Shown: positions 36,576 to 51,500, counted from the first letter of the stretch. The stretch: 64,000 bases of DNA from Apoda limacodes (GCA_946406115.1 OX291547.1:10669001-10733000), one strand, 5' to 3'. Numbers and translations: made by a program. Notes: generated by a model from the sequence alone, not told the origin.

Positions 36576-39500
36576 CTACGAGAAGAGAAAGATTAGTAGC
36601 ATTAACAAGTATCATTAAACCTATCCAATGATTCTCGTAGCATTAACTAGGTCGTCCGCACATTGCTTTTCCACAGGATCTCGTGGCCCAGAGACACTCT
36701 TCTACTGGAAACGAATTGATATGCGAATTTAAGCGACGTCTGGCGTGATTACTACTTAGATGAGTAACCGTCTAAAGGCACATTTTCTGCGCTCCGTGTT
36801 TCGTAGGGTCCATTTCTTCGGGTCAAACTGAGAGGCAATTGCAACAGGGTGACTTGAATTTTGGCAGGGATAGATAGAGGGACAGAGAACAACGCAGATA
36901 CATTTTAAACCAGTTATTTAAGTAGTACTCTCGCGCTGATGACCAAATTACACGGGGAAAAACCGCGGGTAAATGCTTAGTTTAAATTAAGAAGTCCCCT
37001 CACCTGCTCTTCGATGCTATAAAATTCTTTCTTTTCAAACTCCTGAAACACTTCACGCAACAGTTGTAAATATTTCTCTTTATGCTTCAACTTCTCACAG
37101 CTATCTATCACTTCTACAGTTATTTCGTGTGAGAGAGACTTGCCCTCCAGTATTCTCTGAACGTAGGAAAGCTGTAAAAATGAAATGGTTTTTTTTTTGT
37201 TGTAAGAAACATCAATAAAAATACATAAACAAATAGAAAATATTAATTATTTTGTATATTTTATCTATTCAAAATTTATTTGTAATTAGAAATAAATCAA
37301 CAAAAACCAAATATGCTAAAACCCTACTTCCTTATGTGAGAAGGAATATATTATAAGAAGATACAAAAATATATGGTTACATAAAATCCGCAACAGTAGT
37401 TACAACAACCATGGCTGCCAAATTCTACTAACTTTGACAGAAATCTCGACGTGTATAGCCACCATGGACTTATGCAGTCCTAGTGCATAAATCTCACAAA
37501 AACAAATATCTTCATATAATTAGAAAAAACTATAAAAAATAACATGTATACATTTTTCTTCGTTCGAGGCTCCTTGAAAGTTGGAGACTTGGAAGAAAAC
37601 ATATTATAATTGCCAGATCTATGACTACATAATCTAAATAAATAAATTTTTATGTCGAACGTATTTCCAGAGTAAAGGTATAGTTGAAATTTGAATTGGC
37701 CAGACTTATGAATGAATAGCGTAGTTGGTAGAGCACTTACGCGGACTGCAATGTTAGTTGCAGGTTCGAGGCCTGGCTCTAGGTAAATCTTTTGACTGCA
37801 TTTTCCTTTGCTACTAATACGACTAATTTATCATTTCATTATCATTAATAAATATGAGTAGCATAAAATATATTTTTTTTTTCGATCAGACCTTCTAAGA
37901 AATCTGATAATGACCTTGATTGACTATAAACAAAATGTTACAAACCTTGTCTTTAGCTTCTTCCATACCCCTAAAGCAACTCATAACAACGGGTAGAAAC
38001 AGATGCCTTGCCTCCCGCAGCACACCTAGCAGCTTTTGTATCCGGCTTTCTAGCACTGAATCAATTAAAAAAACATTTATAAGAAAAAAAAACTATGTAA
38101 CATTTCGATGGGTCAGTGCAATGTAACAAGTCCGATTCGCAATTGTGTTTATTATTTGTTATTTAGTACAGAGCTCACGATATAATTGTTTCACGTTTGA
38201 AGTTTGTATGTATTACTGTTTTTAAAAACAAACCAATCCTAGTGACTTATAAAGTCCTAGTACATCAATCTTACAAACACACAAAATATTCATAGAATTA
38301 AGAAATACAATATGAATACATTATTCATACATAGAAATAATCTTTCCTTGTTTATGACTCCCTGAAGGTTAGAGTCTTAAAAGACAATATATTATACATG
38401 CCATATCTATGGCTATATCTTTATTAAACATGTTTTAAAAAGAACAAAAAAATGTTTTAAGTATGAAAAATTAAGTGGACCTTTAATTTTTTTTTTGTTT
38501 TTGTTAGGAAATCCGCCATAATAACACTTATTCTGTGAAAAGTTTTTTGCTTCATTTAATTTTAAGGGTGTTTCAGAATTGATTAAATGTAAGTAGTCTA
38601 CGTATTTGTAACTCTATGTTTTAGTTTATTTACCCTAAGCATTTTTACATTTTTGAAAGTAAATTCTTGGCCATTAATATCAATTTACAAACCTTGAGTA
38701 TCACAAACGGCCAAAAGATTGCGTGTAAGTCTTGCAGGAGGCAACTCTAGAACACTGCCATATTGGAAAATGGCCGCCCAGTCCACACAACACACGCCGC
38801 CATCTTCCACAGAGTACAGAATGTTTTGGAGATGACGATCGCCTAAACCTAAGTAAAAAATAATCGTGAACATAATTTTTGTAAATTTAAAACTTAGGTT
38901 ATCGGTTACCACCATATACATGGAGAACTGGACAGCGTATGTCCTAGCCAGATGTAAAATAAATGGTCGCAAATGTGTGACAGAGGCGAAGCGAAAATGA
39001 GGTCTCTTGTATCTTTCTAACGTGTTTAAATAAACATAAACAAACGAATTGGCGAACATTGATAGACAGAGATAAGAGACCACATGTATGATTTGTCTCT
39101 TTTTAAAGGATGGTCAATTTTGTGAGCCTATTGCAAAGTCCATAGGACAGATTACAGAAGTCGAAGTCTATGGTGACCACCATCATGCACGAAAAATGGT
39201 GGGATTCAGTTATTCTTAGATACGAGTGATGCCTAAAATGGGTTTTTTTAGGATTCCGTACCCAAAGGGTAATTAGCGGAGCCCTATTACTAAGACTTCG
39301 CTATCCGTCCGTCCGTCTGTCACCAGGCTGTATCTCATGAGCTGTGATAGTTAGACAGTTGAAATTTTTACAGAAAATGTATTTTTGTTGCCGCTATAAC
39401 AACAAATACTAAAAAACAGAATAAAATAAATATTTAACGAGGCTCCCATACAACAGACGTGATTTTTTGCTCGATATTGATAACGACAACAGGTAGACGC

Positions 39501-42500
39501 TTAAAATATTCACAGAATATTTAGTTATATAGTCACTTTAAAAATAAATAATTAAATTAAAATAAAACAAATATTTAAGGGGGCTCCCATACATAGATAA
39601 TGGTACGGAACACTTCGTGTGCGAGTCCGACTCACACTTGGCCGGTTTTTTTAATATACAATGAAATCAAATTTTAGATATATATTTTACACTATAAAAA
39701 AACATTTTCGATATTCCTTGCCTTATGGATCATTTTTGAACACTTTCTTACAACTTTCATTATAGCAGCACACACCGGAATTCAATATTCCAGAAAATAA
39801 TATCAATAATCCTTAAAGCGCCGAAGTTTCCCCAACTGTGGATCTACGCGATATCTACGATGACGTCACCTGACAGACATTTTGTTTGGAGCCAGACGGA
39901 ACCATTTCTTACAATTAAGAGTCGTCAGTGACACACATTTATTTATTATCTTAAAAAGTAGCTATCGAAGCAAAATTTTACTTTTATCGATCTTTTCTAT
40001 ACATTATGATATTTTATTATTACTTACAAAATATGACCATATTCCCTATTTACAAACAGATTTTAGTTTCACATTGATGCGCATTCACGTACAATACTTG
40101 CCACGGTCTCTGAAGTTAGCAACGGGATGCGAGACGAATGACTTAAGGGGCAAGACGGGTTTAAATTGTGTTGGACTTCAATGACACAAAGATCCGTGGC
40201 GAGAATTAAATTTTCTTAACGGTGAATTTAAGCCTGCTGTAGGTACATGACAGTAGAATCAAAATCTTGGCATAATAACAAATTAAAAATAAAAAAAATC
40301 TTTGGGAAAATGGTTAAATTAGTTATTAAGACAGCACAAGGCCAAATGGAACTCAAACGGTTAGCACCACGTTATATTACATTTTTTGGCGATAGTGTAA
40401 TTTACAATACTTACCTAAAACCCAACCAAGTACAGTCATAGAGCTTAGCGTGTCCAGAAATCTTCGCTTCTTAGATATAAAGTCTTGAACTGATGCAGTA
40501 TTCTGCTCTATTGCGCATCTACAATAATTAAAAATAACTATAAAAATATTGTAACTTTTTATTTATAAACCTAATCTTGTATGCACAATTACGTTGAAAA
40601 TGCCATTCCCATATTAAAGAACACAGCGGTTGTGGTTAATCTTTTGTGCGAGTTACATATACGTTTGCATTTCTTTTGTATTGTATCTTATCCTAAATAG
40701 GTTCAATTAAACAGTCCTCCTATCTTAATATATAATTTTGTGCCAAATACCTAATTAATGACCATATCTTGTTATTTTGGCAACATTACTACGAGACTAC
40801 GTTCCAATTCACTTTTACACTCAGTCGAGTGTAAAAACCAAGGTGATAACTACCTGGTAAAGTAGATTTTTTATCCGTTTAACGGGGTTTTGACTGTTTG
40901 ATTTACACAGACAGGAGTGACTTCTACAGGTGTGTTAATAATAATAAATAAAAAATAATAATTCGTAGCAAGCGTATTTCAAAAATTTGATGAAACCAAA
41001 TATAAAACCCAAACAACTAGTTATAAGCATTTTTTGGAACGTTTTATATTGTTTCTATAATATATGTCTCAGTTGTAGAAAGCATATCTGCTCAAAATGG
41101 CTACTTTTAGCAAAAATGCTATCTACAACTTGCATATTCATTCCAAAAACATTACCAATCGTGCTAGCATAATAGCTTAGAGCTAGTTGTTTTGTTCCAT
41201 CCGATGGTGGCGCTAGTGGGCCGCAGGGATGACCTTAATGCTCTAGGTTTATCTTTTGACTACATGTTTAACATGAAAATATTTATTTATATTAATGTAT
41301 ATGTTATAAATAGATACGACTTTACCTTAAGGCATACGGCGGAACCTTCTCGCAGAGTTGCGTAAACTGATGCAGCGATGCCTGTCTGGGAGACAGAATT
41401 AGCTCATGGTCCTGAGGCCTTATAACTGACTGCAACACGTCTGAGAAACAATATGGGAAAGAACTGTAAATAATGCATTGACTGAAGTTGAAAAAGGCAA
41501 CGTTTTCAGTATAGATCCTATTAAAAATTTCGATTGGTATCTGTCTTAAAAATAAATTTAGACTAACTTGTCGTTATCAAATTTTCATACACTTCGGGTA
41601 CACCTGAAAATGCAATTTTAACTAATGTTGCCTGTCCACAGTGTTTTTTTGACCTAAAAAAAGTGTCATCTTATGTTTATAGCATAAAACTGCTGGGAAT
41701 AACGTTTTAATCCCACCAGTAGAAACGTACGTTTTGTAAAAAAAAAAAATTCAAAGTTTTTTTGACCTCGAGCTCGAAAATCATCAAAAAAAATGATTTC
41801 AAAAAAACTATACTTAGTAGAATGTTTATTTAAAGATGGATAGATTTTTTTTTAAGAAACGAAGGTTTATAATCATGCGCAGTTACACCAAGCGCATAAT
41901 TATAAACCTTCGTTTCTTAAAAAAAATAATGGTTTTCGACGACATGACCATTTGTTGATTTTAGTTTTTAATTTTTTTATCACATTTCTATGGTGTAGTA
42001 GAAGGTCTGTCTTAAACAAAAACCTTTCCTCTGCATAGGACCATCACCCAAAAAAATCTCGAGGTTTAATTACGCAGAGGTTTCGAGAAAACTAATTTTA
42101 ATAAAATGCGTTAGGGTTAGCACCAGAATTGACCTTTTTACATAAGTTGTCTTAAATTCTATGCAAGACATGACAATTACATTTGTTGGTTTTTTGTTGG
42201 TCATTTCTTTTTCACAGCTTTTGATTTTTGTTAATATTCCATATTTTTACGGAGTTGTGTTTCTACCCCACCAAGTAATAATGGGTGTCTCAAAATTTCT
42301 TTCTCTTTCGCTCTTGAATTTTGAATTCCGTATAATTTTCGTTGTGTCAACAATGGAACACTAATATTTTGTAGTCGTTATCAGAAAATTTTGAGGTTAA
42401 GTTACTCAGAGTTTTTCTATCGAGCAACGCTTAGAAATTGTGAAAATCCACTACGGAAATGGTGAGAACTTTACAGAAACAGTTTAAAGTTGCGCATTAT

Positions 42501-45500
42501 TGTCGAGCAGTAGCCAAAAAATATGTGACATGTATAGTTGACTGACCCGATAACGGTGACTTCACAAAATTCTAGTGCACAGTCAAGAGATAATCGAATC
42601 CAATGCCCTTCCAGTAGGTATGCTCTCTGAGCAATCGGCCGAATCACGCATTAAATTTTGGCGTAGAGACCGAGAACATCATTGCCGGAAAATGGATAGA
42701 AGAAAGACCATGATTGATCTTTTCCACCGAGCTTTAGAATCATCAGATCCCGTCATCTCAATGCACGGCCTCCATCGCCGTCAAAAATTTTTAGGGCGAC
42801 TTCCTTTACCAGAGAGCGTACGAGATCTTAAAACGCCTTATGTTATAAACGACCTCGATACTGATGAAGGTTATGACAACACTACAACCGAGCAAGAGTG
42901 TTCACATAGTAATGAAAATACATTTTTTTTGACCAATGAAGCTAATTTAATAGAATAAAATTGTGACCCTTTTGTGACAACCCTAATTCTTAAACTCTGA
43001 CCTCAGGGTTTTTTCAAAACCTCTGCCGAGTTGGAACCCGAGATTTTTTTGGAGAATGATCCAAAGTGGAGGGAATATTTTTGCCTAAGACAGAGCTTCT
43101 ACTACAGCATAGAAATGTGATAAAAAATTAAAAATTAAAATCAACAAAAATCATCATGTCGTCGAAAACGAATTTTTTTTTATAAATGACTGTATATAAA
43201 TATGCGCTTGGTGTAACTGTATCTACCTGCTTTTAAATAAACATTCTACTAAGTATAGTTTTTTTGCAATGAATTTTTTTGATGATTTTCGAGCTCGAGG
43301 TCAAAAAAACTTTGAATTTTTTTTTTACAAAACGTAATCGAAATTATCACCTAGCTACTCGTGGGCTTAAAACGTTATTCACAGCAGTTATATGCTATAA
43401 ACAAAAGATGTCACTTTTTAAGGTCAAAAAAAACACTGTGCTGTCTTACCGTCTACCTTAAATCTTAGAAGTCAATATTTACCCAATATAAAAATTATTT
43501 TATTTAAAATTAAAAAATCTAACTATTTACTTAATGCTTTTATAAAATAATTTACTGAGAGCTAATTAAATTAACATTGTTTTATTAATATTACAGATAT
43601 AAATATATGAAATCCAATGGATATTACAGGGGAAATATTTTCCTTGTAAGGGTGTCGCCAGTCAAATATAAACTTTTAACTTATTGACTATCCATATTTT
43701 ATATTAAATCAGAACGTACCATCGACATCACAGGAGCTAGAAATCAAACTGCGTAATCTTTCGTGATTTTCTAAGAATTCAATCAGCCCGCTATCATCAC
43801 CCAACGGTGTTACCTGATGAGGGCAAATAAATTGACACACATAATTTTTATACTAATAGATTTCTAATAAGCGCTTTTTTACCTTCAGTAACTACAATTT
43901 CCAAACCATTTTCGTCAGTCGAACGTTAATATAGCCAATGCTTCGGATACATCTTACTCTCTATAGAGAATTTTCTTTGGTGGTATGTATAATATTTTTG
44001 TATATATGAAAATTGCCTTTCCAGTAAATAATTACCAGATCGGAGTAGGTAGAGCCATTTTTATTACTTTATTTTTTATTACTTACTCCTATTATATATA
44101 TAAGCTGTCTTTCAAAACCGATATTGAAAAAAATATAGTATACCAGGGAATAAATTAAATATAAGGCACATATATATATATATATATAAGTCTAAATTAC
44201 ATCTTTATGTACATACAGCGTACATATGTCCTAAACGGTTACAAGTTCTTACCTATCATCGTTTTTTATCATAAACATACATTTAAACACACAAAGAAAT
44301 ACTTACTAAACATATTTACCATAAAATTGTTTGGGTAGTTTTTCTTTCAAATTACGTAGGTATGTCCATATAAACATTAACTTTTGAGACCATTGACTCT
44401 AGATCACTCGACGTACTCCGATCTCTGATAATTATTAGTCCTTCTAATGATTTTTGGGAAATATCAGCTAAATGTTCAGTCAAAAATAAAATTCGCATAA
44501 AACTAATATGTTAAGTATACATAAGAAGTTATAACAGATAAATACATTGATTGTTTTAAAATCTATCGGCTTTAAAAATTAACGTGGTTTGTGCTTCCCA
44601 TAATAGGATGGCTTTTCAAATATCTATTTATATAGTAGTATATTATATGTAAGTACAAGCTCGCACGATATGCAATACCATCGACTTGCGACAGCTGTTA
44701 TTCTTTAACAGTGTTAAAGGCCTGGTTATATAGTGCGACCGTGCAAGTCCCTGCAGTGCGGCTACTTGCGCCATGTGAACTCATTACTTGTTGGGTGTCT
44801 TAATAGGCTGGTGAGTGCAGTGCAGTGAGTTGTAATGCATTTGTATTTATTTAAGTGACGATTTTGGAATTGACTTTATCCGAAAACTTCATTCATAATT
44901 AAAGATTTAACATAGTTAATCAAAGATACTCACATTTTTTGCAACAATACTCCACTCTTTGTCACTCTTGAGATATTAATTACTCCATATGACATTGAAA
45001 GTTGAATTAAAATTAACGATATCTAACAAGCAATGTAAACAAATCACACCACAAATTAGCGGGAGTTATAGGCGCGTGGAACGTTTGATCTCCCGCCCAT
45101 TTTGCCTTTCGCCGCTTGCGACGTTGTTGCGCGCATCCGAACGTTTGCGCGAACGTCAGTTAGAACAATCATTCACCTATGATATGTTTGATTTTGACTT
45201 CGTACGAACAAAAGTCGTAAGAACTTGAGATGGTCGCGTAGTCACGTTGTATAAGGACAACGCCTTATACGCGAAACTGTCAGTTAGAAGCTTGCATACA
45301 AGTTTTTTATTTTTACTTTGCAGAGGCCTTACCCCAATTATATCAAACCCGCACGATTTGTATATTAGCACATAGTTATTTTGCAACCGCTCTTATTGTG
45401 ATATTAACAATGGGCTGATGTATGGACAAGAAACCATTTCCCAGTGTCAGCTACTCTCATCATGTGACCGATTGAGGTGAGTCGAACATCTGTCAACAGT

Positions 45501-48500
45501 AGCACTAGACAAATCAGCACTGCCTAACCAGGCCACGCAAGCAATACTAACATTGTAAGCCACAATGCTGCCCCCTTCCCCCCACAGTTTGCCAGCAGTC
45601 CTCACGACGCACTGCGCAGCCGCATCCGTTTGAAGACACTCCCCGCTCTTGTGAAGATACCGGCGCCTGCTGCCGTCAGAGAGCAGAGCTCGAATTACTG
45701 TTGGACGACGAATGGAGTCAACGAATACTGCCACCTGATGAGGAATGGTAAACAGTTAAAATAGGGTATTATATTTATATGTAATAGAAAACTACAGTAC
45801 ATTGTGTATTCAGGGTGGTAGGAAGAAAATTACAAAGTTAAATGACTTAAGTTTGTAATTTTCGTACCGCCCGTGTTACACACAATGTTTTTTATCACGT
45901 TTGCGAGTAAATAATTAAAAATATCAGGTGAATAAATAAATAAACTCACCAAAACACAATTGAAATTGCAAAAATAGTGCCACCGCCAGATGGCTCAAGT
46001 TAAAACTTGTAATTGCTCGCTTGTAAATTTGCGCGTTACTCATATTTTGAACAGGCAGCCTTTGATTATACTTGCTAGAATAGAGGCGTCGTTACCGCCC
46101 GTGAGTTCTATGAACGCGCTCTTTGCTTTGAGAAAAACAAACGTTGCACGAAAACAGATCTTGGTTGGTTATCGGAAGTACATAAACTCTGCCATATAAT
46201 AATAGAACTGTTATTATTTCTTAATTTTATTATAATATTTTCGTCTAATTTAAATCAATGCAATCAACCGAATTTGTGAGTTATATTTGATACCATACTG
46301 TCTGGAAATAGTAATAAGAAAAAATACCTGCTCTTCAAATTTAATGACGCTGACACCTAACGGAAGCGCTAACAATCTCTCCAAGCCTCTGCCTTCTTCA
46401 CGCTCTCTGTCTTCTTTGAGCGTAACCAGCTCAGGACAGAGTTGTGACAGACGCAGCCTTGACTGTGGTCCTTTTTTAAGCAAGATTTTGTACACGCCTG
46501 TTAACGTACTCTCTGCTTTGCTTTTAAATTGCTCCGTAGGTTCTGAAAAACAAATAAAAGAACATAAAAAGGTTTTGTACTGCAGAAAATACAACAATAA
46601 CATTTGCATGTCTTAAATATTCAGTTCAAATCCGTGATTCGGTCGCAAAGATCTTAACAAACTTTCACATTTAAAATTAGATTGAATATCAAATAAAAAA
46701 ACATTAAAAATAATCTTAAGTTTAAACTGGTATTTAAAATGATATATCGGATATCTGTAGTAGAAAAAATCATCTCCGTTGCACTCGACATATTTTTGTT
46801 AATGTTACTACGTTTCCAATCTAGGTTGTGATTTTGTAAATTCTGTAATGACTGTATGTAACCTTTATTAAAGCCCTGATTAACTAAGAGTCAGGTCTGC
46901 ATTTAATACTTACCATAATCTGATATTTCGAATAAATTGCTCTTGTACTTATTGAGCAGCTGATAACTGGAGCCAGCGTACTCGTTTCCAAATATTCGAA
47001 TTCGTATTCTGTCGAATATTATGCTCCACTCTGATGAATCTAAAACGAATTAAAAATATGAAGCGTATTTTTGTAATTTTTTTTTGTAATTGCAATATGC
47101 TAACACATAAAAATTAATTTTAAATAAGCTGTTGTGATGCTTTGTAATGTGTCAATAGTTCTATAACCTGTTATCTTTATATATATTATGTACGTCACTG
47201 ATTTAGTGACGTAGGAGTTCCTAATGCTGTACAGATATGTGTATGTATGGGTCCCTGGATGGTTTAGATTCACAATTGGACCAGGTAAGTATCGCTGTAG
47301 ACGAGTTCATGGTGCAAAATAATTGATGTTCACAAAATATGTTGGTTAAGGACTAAAAAAGTAAATCGCAAAATTAGGATTTAGGATTAGGATAGATACG
47401 TAGAGTAATCGAAAATAGCGAATAAATTTGTATGGGACGGAACGGGGAACGTATCCCGCGTTCTTCTATGCGTTTGCCCGATTACGATAAATCTTGGTGA
47501 GATGTGCGCACACCGGGGAATGTGTCTTAACTACTACAGCCATTTTACAATAGGTGGAGCGTGAGTCTTTTTGCTAAATTAGAGTTTGTGTGTTTTCGGT
47601 GTGAATTGAGCTCGGAGAGACGGAATAGGGATGGGGGAGAAGTAATAAAGGTACAAGGGGAGATTTAAAGCAATTTTCCAAGTGCAAGCCATTGGGAAAC
47701 AAAGTTTGCCCGGACAGCTGGTATATACATATAATAAAATATTCATTTCTTACTTCCATCTTTTAAAGCCCGCATCAATAGCTCAATGTACTGTTTCAAG
47801 GCATGTTCTGGATCACACACAAGCTGAAAACATTGCTTATATTTCAACGAACTGTCGTTTCCCTCCAGTGTTGCCTTCATCACACTATATTTGTTTAGAA
47901 TGTGAGCAGGGAAGAGACCGACAAGAAACTTGAGATGCTCAACTTTAAACTCATCTAAAGCATTAATTATATTTTGAAACTGAAAATGATAAAAAAAAAT
48001 TTTAATGATTTTCATTATTTAATACATTGTATAAATTAAATCAGACTGTGAAGTATTTACCGTATCTAATACAAGTGACGCGTGATCACCAGTCAGCTGT
48101 ACCGCCTTGTAAGCATCAAGTAACTTTAGAAGAACGATAGCTAGTGAATCCCGCGCCAACTTTAATCCTGAGTCATTCGTGACACGCAATAACTCACAAA
48201 TATTATTTAGTGTTTCTTTTTGTTCTTCTTCTGTAATAGCACATTCTGTATTAAAAGCGGTAAGGAGTAAATTAATAACGGAAGGCTATTACGATGGCCC
48301 TAATGACTTGAGTTGGTAATTCCCGTACTGCCCGTGTTACACACAATGATTACGAGTGAATGAATAAAAATATAAGGTGAATAAATAAATAAACTCACCT
48401 AATTGAAACGGCGGGAATAGAAGTAAAGAAAACAACGACAGATTTTATTTATTAAAAAGATTTGGCTAAAGTTGTTTGTTTGCTTGTATGTGCTTGTTTT

Positions 48501-51500
48501 GAACAACCCGCTTTTCTCTTTTCTATACATACTTGATATAATTGGCGCATCCTTTGTTTTAGAAAATTTCATTTACAAAGAAAAAGCCCGTGGGATTAAG
48601 GTATTAGCACCCGCTTTACCTGCACATAATGGCACTGTTTAAGAGTAAATGGGATGAAAATTATGTGAAGTCAATTCAATTCAATATAATTTTATTCAGA
48701 TTAGGCTACGATAATTGAGCACTTATGAATGTCACTACGCCATCGGTTCGTAAGTCTACAGGGCGGGAAACCTTGTACTGAGAAGAACCGGCAAGAAACT
48801 CAGCAAGGGCATTTCTTTTCTCCCTTTCTTTTACAGCGTCCAATTAAAATATTGGAAAATGCCCTCCCTATCATAAAAGGACACTTTCCATTACAAACAT
48901 AAAAACACATGAAATATAAAGAACAAGCACAACATAAAAAAGTATCTAATATAAACAAAAGACAGTTTATGTATTCATCACTAAGAAATAATCAATGTCT
49001 TACAGTATTAATAAACAAAACAAAAAAGTAAGACTAAATACTAAGAATACCAAGAAGTTTGCAAGAGCAGACCAGCCTCCACAGGCGGCACCCGTTCACG
49101 AGTATGACACATGAATCAGCCATCGCTTCGCTCAACCATGTTTTAGGGAACGTAACGACCCGACACACACGCCACCACCGCAGAGACACTTTGAGAGAGC
49201 ATGACACACTCAAGCAACTCCAATAAAACTTCGATTGTACTAGTTACAATGTGTGTAGTAAAGGAACAAAATATAAGAGGAGAAGATTGGAAGGTTCGCA
49301 ATGCTTTACTACCGAGCAGCAACGGCAATAAACTCACTAGTTAATCTTTTATACATCATATAAAAAAATACAATATAGCCTTACACTAGGTAATAACATA
49401 ATATACAATGTTTAAAATTTTAAAAAATAATATTTCAAATGCCCCAATACAAATCAATTAAGTTCTAATTTTTCCAAGCATTTTTATCATTTATGTATTC
49501 ATCAACTTTGTAATAGCTTTTTTTCATTAAAATATCTTTGACATATATTTTAAATTTATTTGAGGGTAAATTAACCACATGTTCTGGAATTTTATTGTAG
49601 AAAAATATACTTTGTATTGCGAAAGAGCCATGTACCTTCTGAAGACGACATTTTGGAACTACCAATTTATCCTTATTCCTTGTATTAACACTGTGGAGGT
49701 CACTATTTTTTGCAAATAAGTGACAATTTTGGCGTACATACATTATACAAGCAAAGATATATTGGCAAGGAACAGTTAAAATATCAATTTCCCTAAATAG
49801 TTCCCTAAGAGAAATTCGAGGTCCTAATTTATAAATTGACCGTACTGCTCTCTTTTGCAAAATAAAGACTGTATCAATATCAGCTGCCTTACCCCAAAGC
49901 AAAATGCCATAAGACATGACGGAATGGAAATAGCTAAAGTAGACCAAGCGAGCAGTGTCAACATCTGTAAGCTGCCTAACTTTCCTAACTGCATAGGCAG
50001 CTGAACTGAGTTTTCCTGCAAGAACTGAAATATGAGGGTTCCACTGCAGCCTATTGTCTAATGTAATACCTAGAAACACTGTTGAGTCTAATAGTTTTAT
50101 TTCTTCTCCGTTTAGGGATAATTTTGTACTTATGTTTCTGACATTTGGCATCATAAATTTTAAACACTTAGTCTTTTTCGCATTAAGAAGTAAATTATTT
50201 GCCGTAAACCACTGAAGAACCTGAAAAAGCGCACTACTTACGTCGTCAAAATTAGTTTTATTTCTGTCTACTTTAAATAAAAGAGATGTGTCATCAGCAA
50301 ATAGTACAATCTTGCACAGCTTCTCCACAAAGAAAGGCAAGTCATTTATGTAAATTAAAAATATTATAATATATATAATAGAAAAGGACCTAAAATAGAA
50401 CATTGAGGAACTCCTAATTTTACTTCAGAGCTATTGGATTTTACTTCATTGATTTGAACCTTCTGCATTCTACTACTCAAATATGAGCGGATAAGCTCAA
50501 GAGCCAAATCTGCAATACCATAATGACTCAGTTTCCTTATAAGGTTTCATGTTGCACGCAGTCGAATGCCTTTGATAGATCACAGAAGATACCAATAGCA
50601 TTTTGTGACTGTTCCCAAGCAGCAAATATATGCTGTATAAGGGCAACACCTGCGTCAGTTGTGGAACGTCCTTTTGTAAAACCAAACTGTTGAGGATGAA
50701 GTAATCCATTTAAGTTAAAATGTTTAAGCATCTGATTGAACATAATTTTTTCAAAAATTTTGCTTAAGGCAGGCAGTATAGAGTAAATATGTGAATCAGA
50801 CAGAAACGAAGGTTGCTTGCTTATAGGGGGTGGTCGGTAATGAGCTCGTAGCCCAAAAGCATTCGTCAATACTAAACGATAAGCGAAGTTACGCAACAAC
50901 GCGTGTGGTCAGTATCAGGATGGATGGTGGCACATTTTTCGGAGCTACGTGCTCGGGAGGGCAAGTTCAAGCGACGGTATATTATTATATTATATTCAAG
51001 CTGTTGTCATATAGGCTTTTGATTTTTACACATCCCAATAATTTTCTACCATTATGTTTGTGCCTTAAAAAATTTGAAATGCCAAGACACAGTTAACATA
51101 AAAACGAGGCCCTGAAATTTGTGTTATATTCTATTCATACCTGTATAACTCTCACATCTCTGAATACAAAAAGTCGCATAAAACTGGATTGCCGAACTCA
51201 GAGCGTCTCTGTCTCTTTTCGTCATTACATTGCCATTTAATATTTCATCTTTGTACTGTTTTGCTTGAAGTATCACCTCAGTAAGGTCACTTTTGGAGAC
51301 CTCTAAAACACAAATATAAACATTGCTTTTTACCACTTTTTTATTAATTTACTTTCCTGTTAGTTTTTCTGTGGTTCCAGAATCTTGCAAAGAATTTTTT
51401 AACTGCTATCCGATCACGCTGATCGTTTTTCAAGTTCACCTGTACGCAAGTATGTGGTGGTTTTGAATGTTTCACGTGAGTATGTCCCCTGTGTCATCAA

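Larger units (their letters stand above)
41637..43440 (+). mobile_element. Transib-type DNA transposon, complete ends, defective
   Basis: Starts CACAGTGTTTTTTTGACCTA and ends with the inverted counterpart AAGGTCAAAAAAAACACTGTG minus one base of similarity. Flanked by a perfect 5-bp duplication CTGTC (41632-41636 and 43441-43445). The inverted repeats run on imperfectly to about 42125 on the left and from about 42972 on the right. A 5-bp target duplication and a CACWRTG terminus are hallmarks of Transib, the superfamily from which RAG1/RAG2 arose. The interior holds a RAG1-like transposase C-terminus (42540-42958). Length 1804 bp. It sits in the PIKK intron between exons 41440 and 43720, with its ORF antisense to the host gene. 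Confidence 0.85.

Noticed and set aside
37718..37790. tRNA gene
   Set aside because: B-box and T-arm-like pairing exist, but 5' and 3' ends do not pair; better read as a SINE head.
44989..45228. 79-codon plus-strand ORF in a kinase intron
   Set aside because: Arg-rich shadow-like composition, with no homology signal or splice context that I can see.
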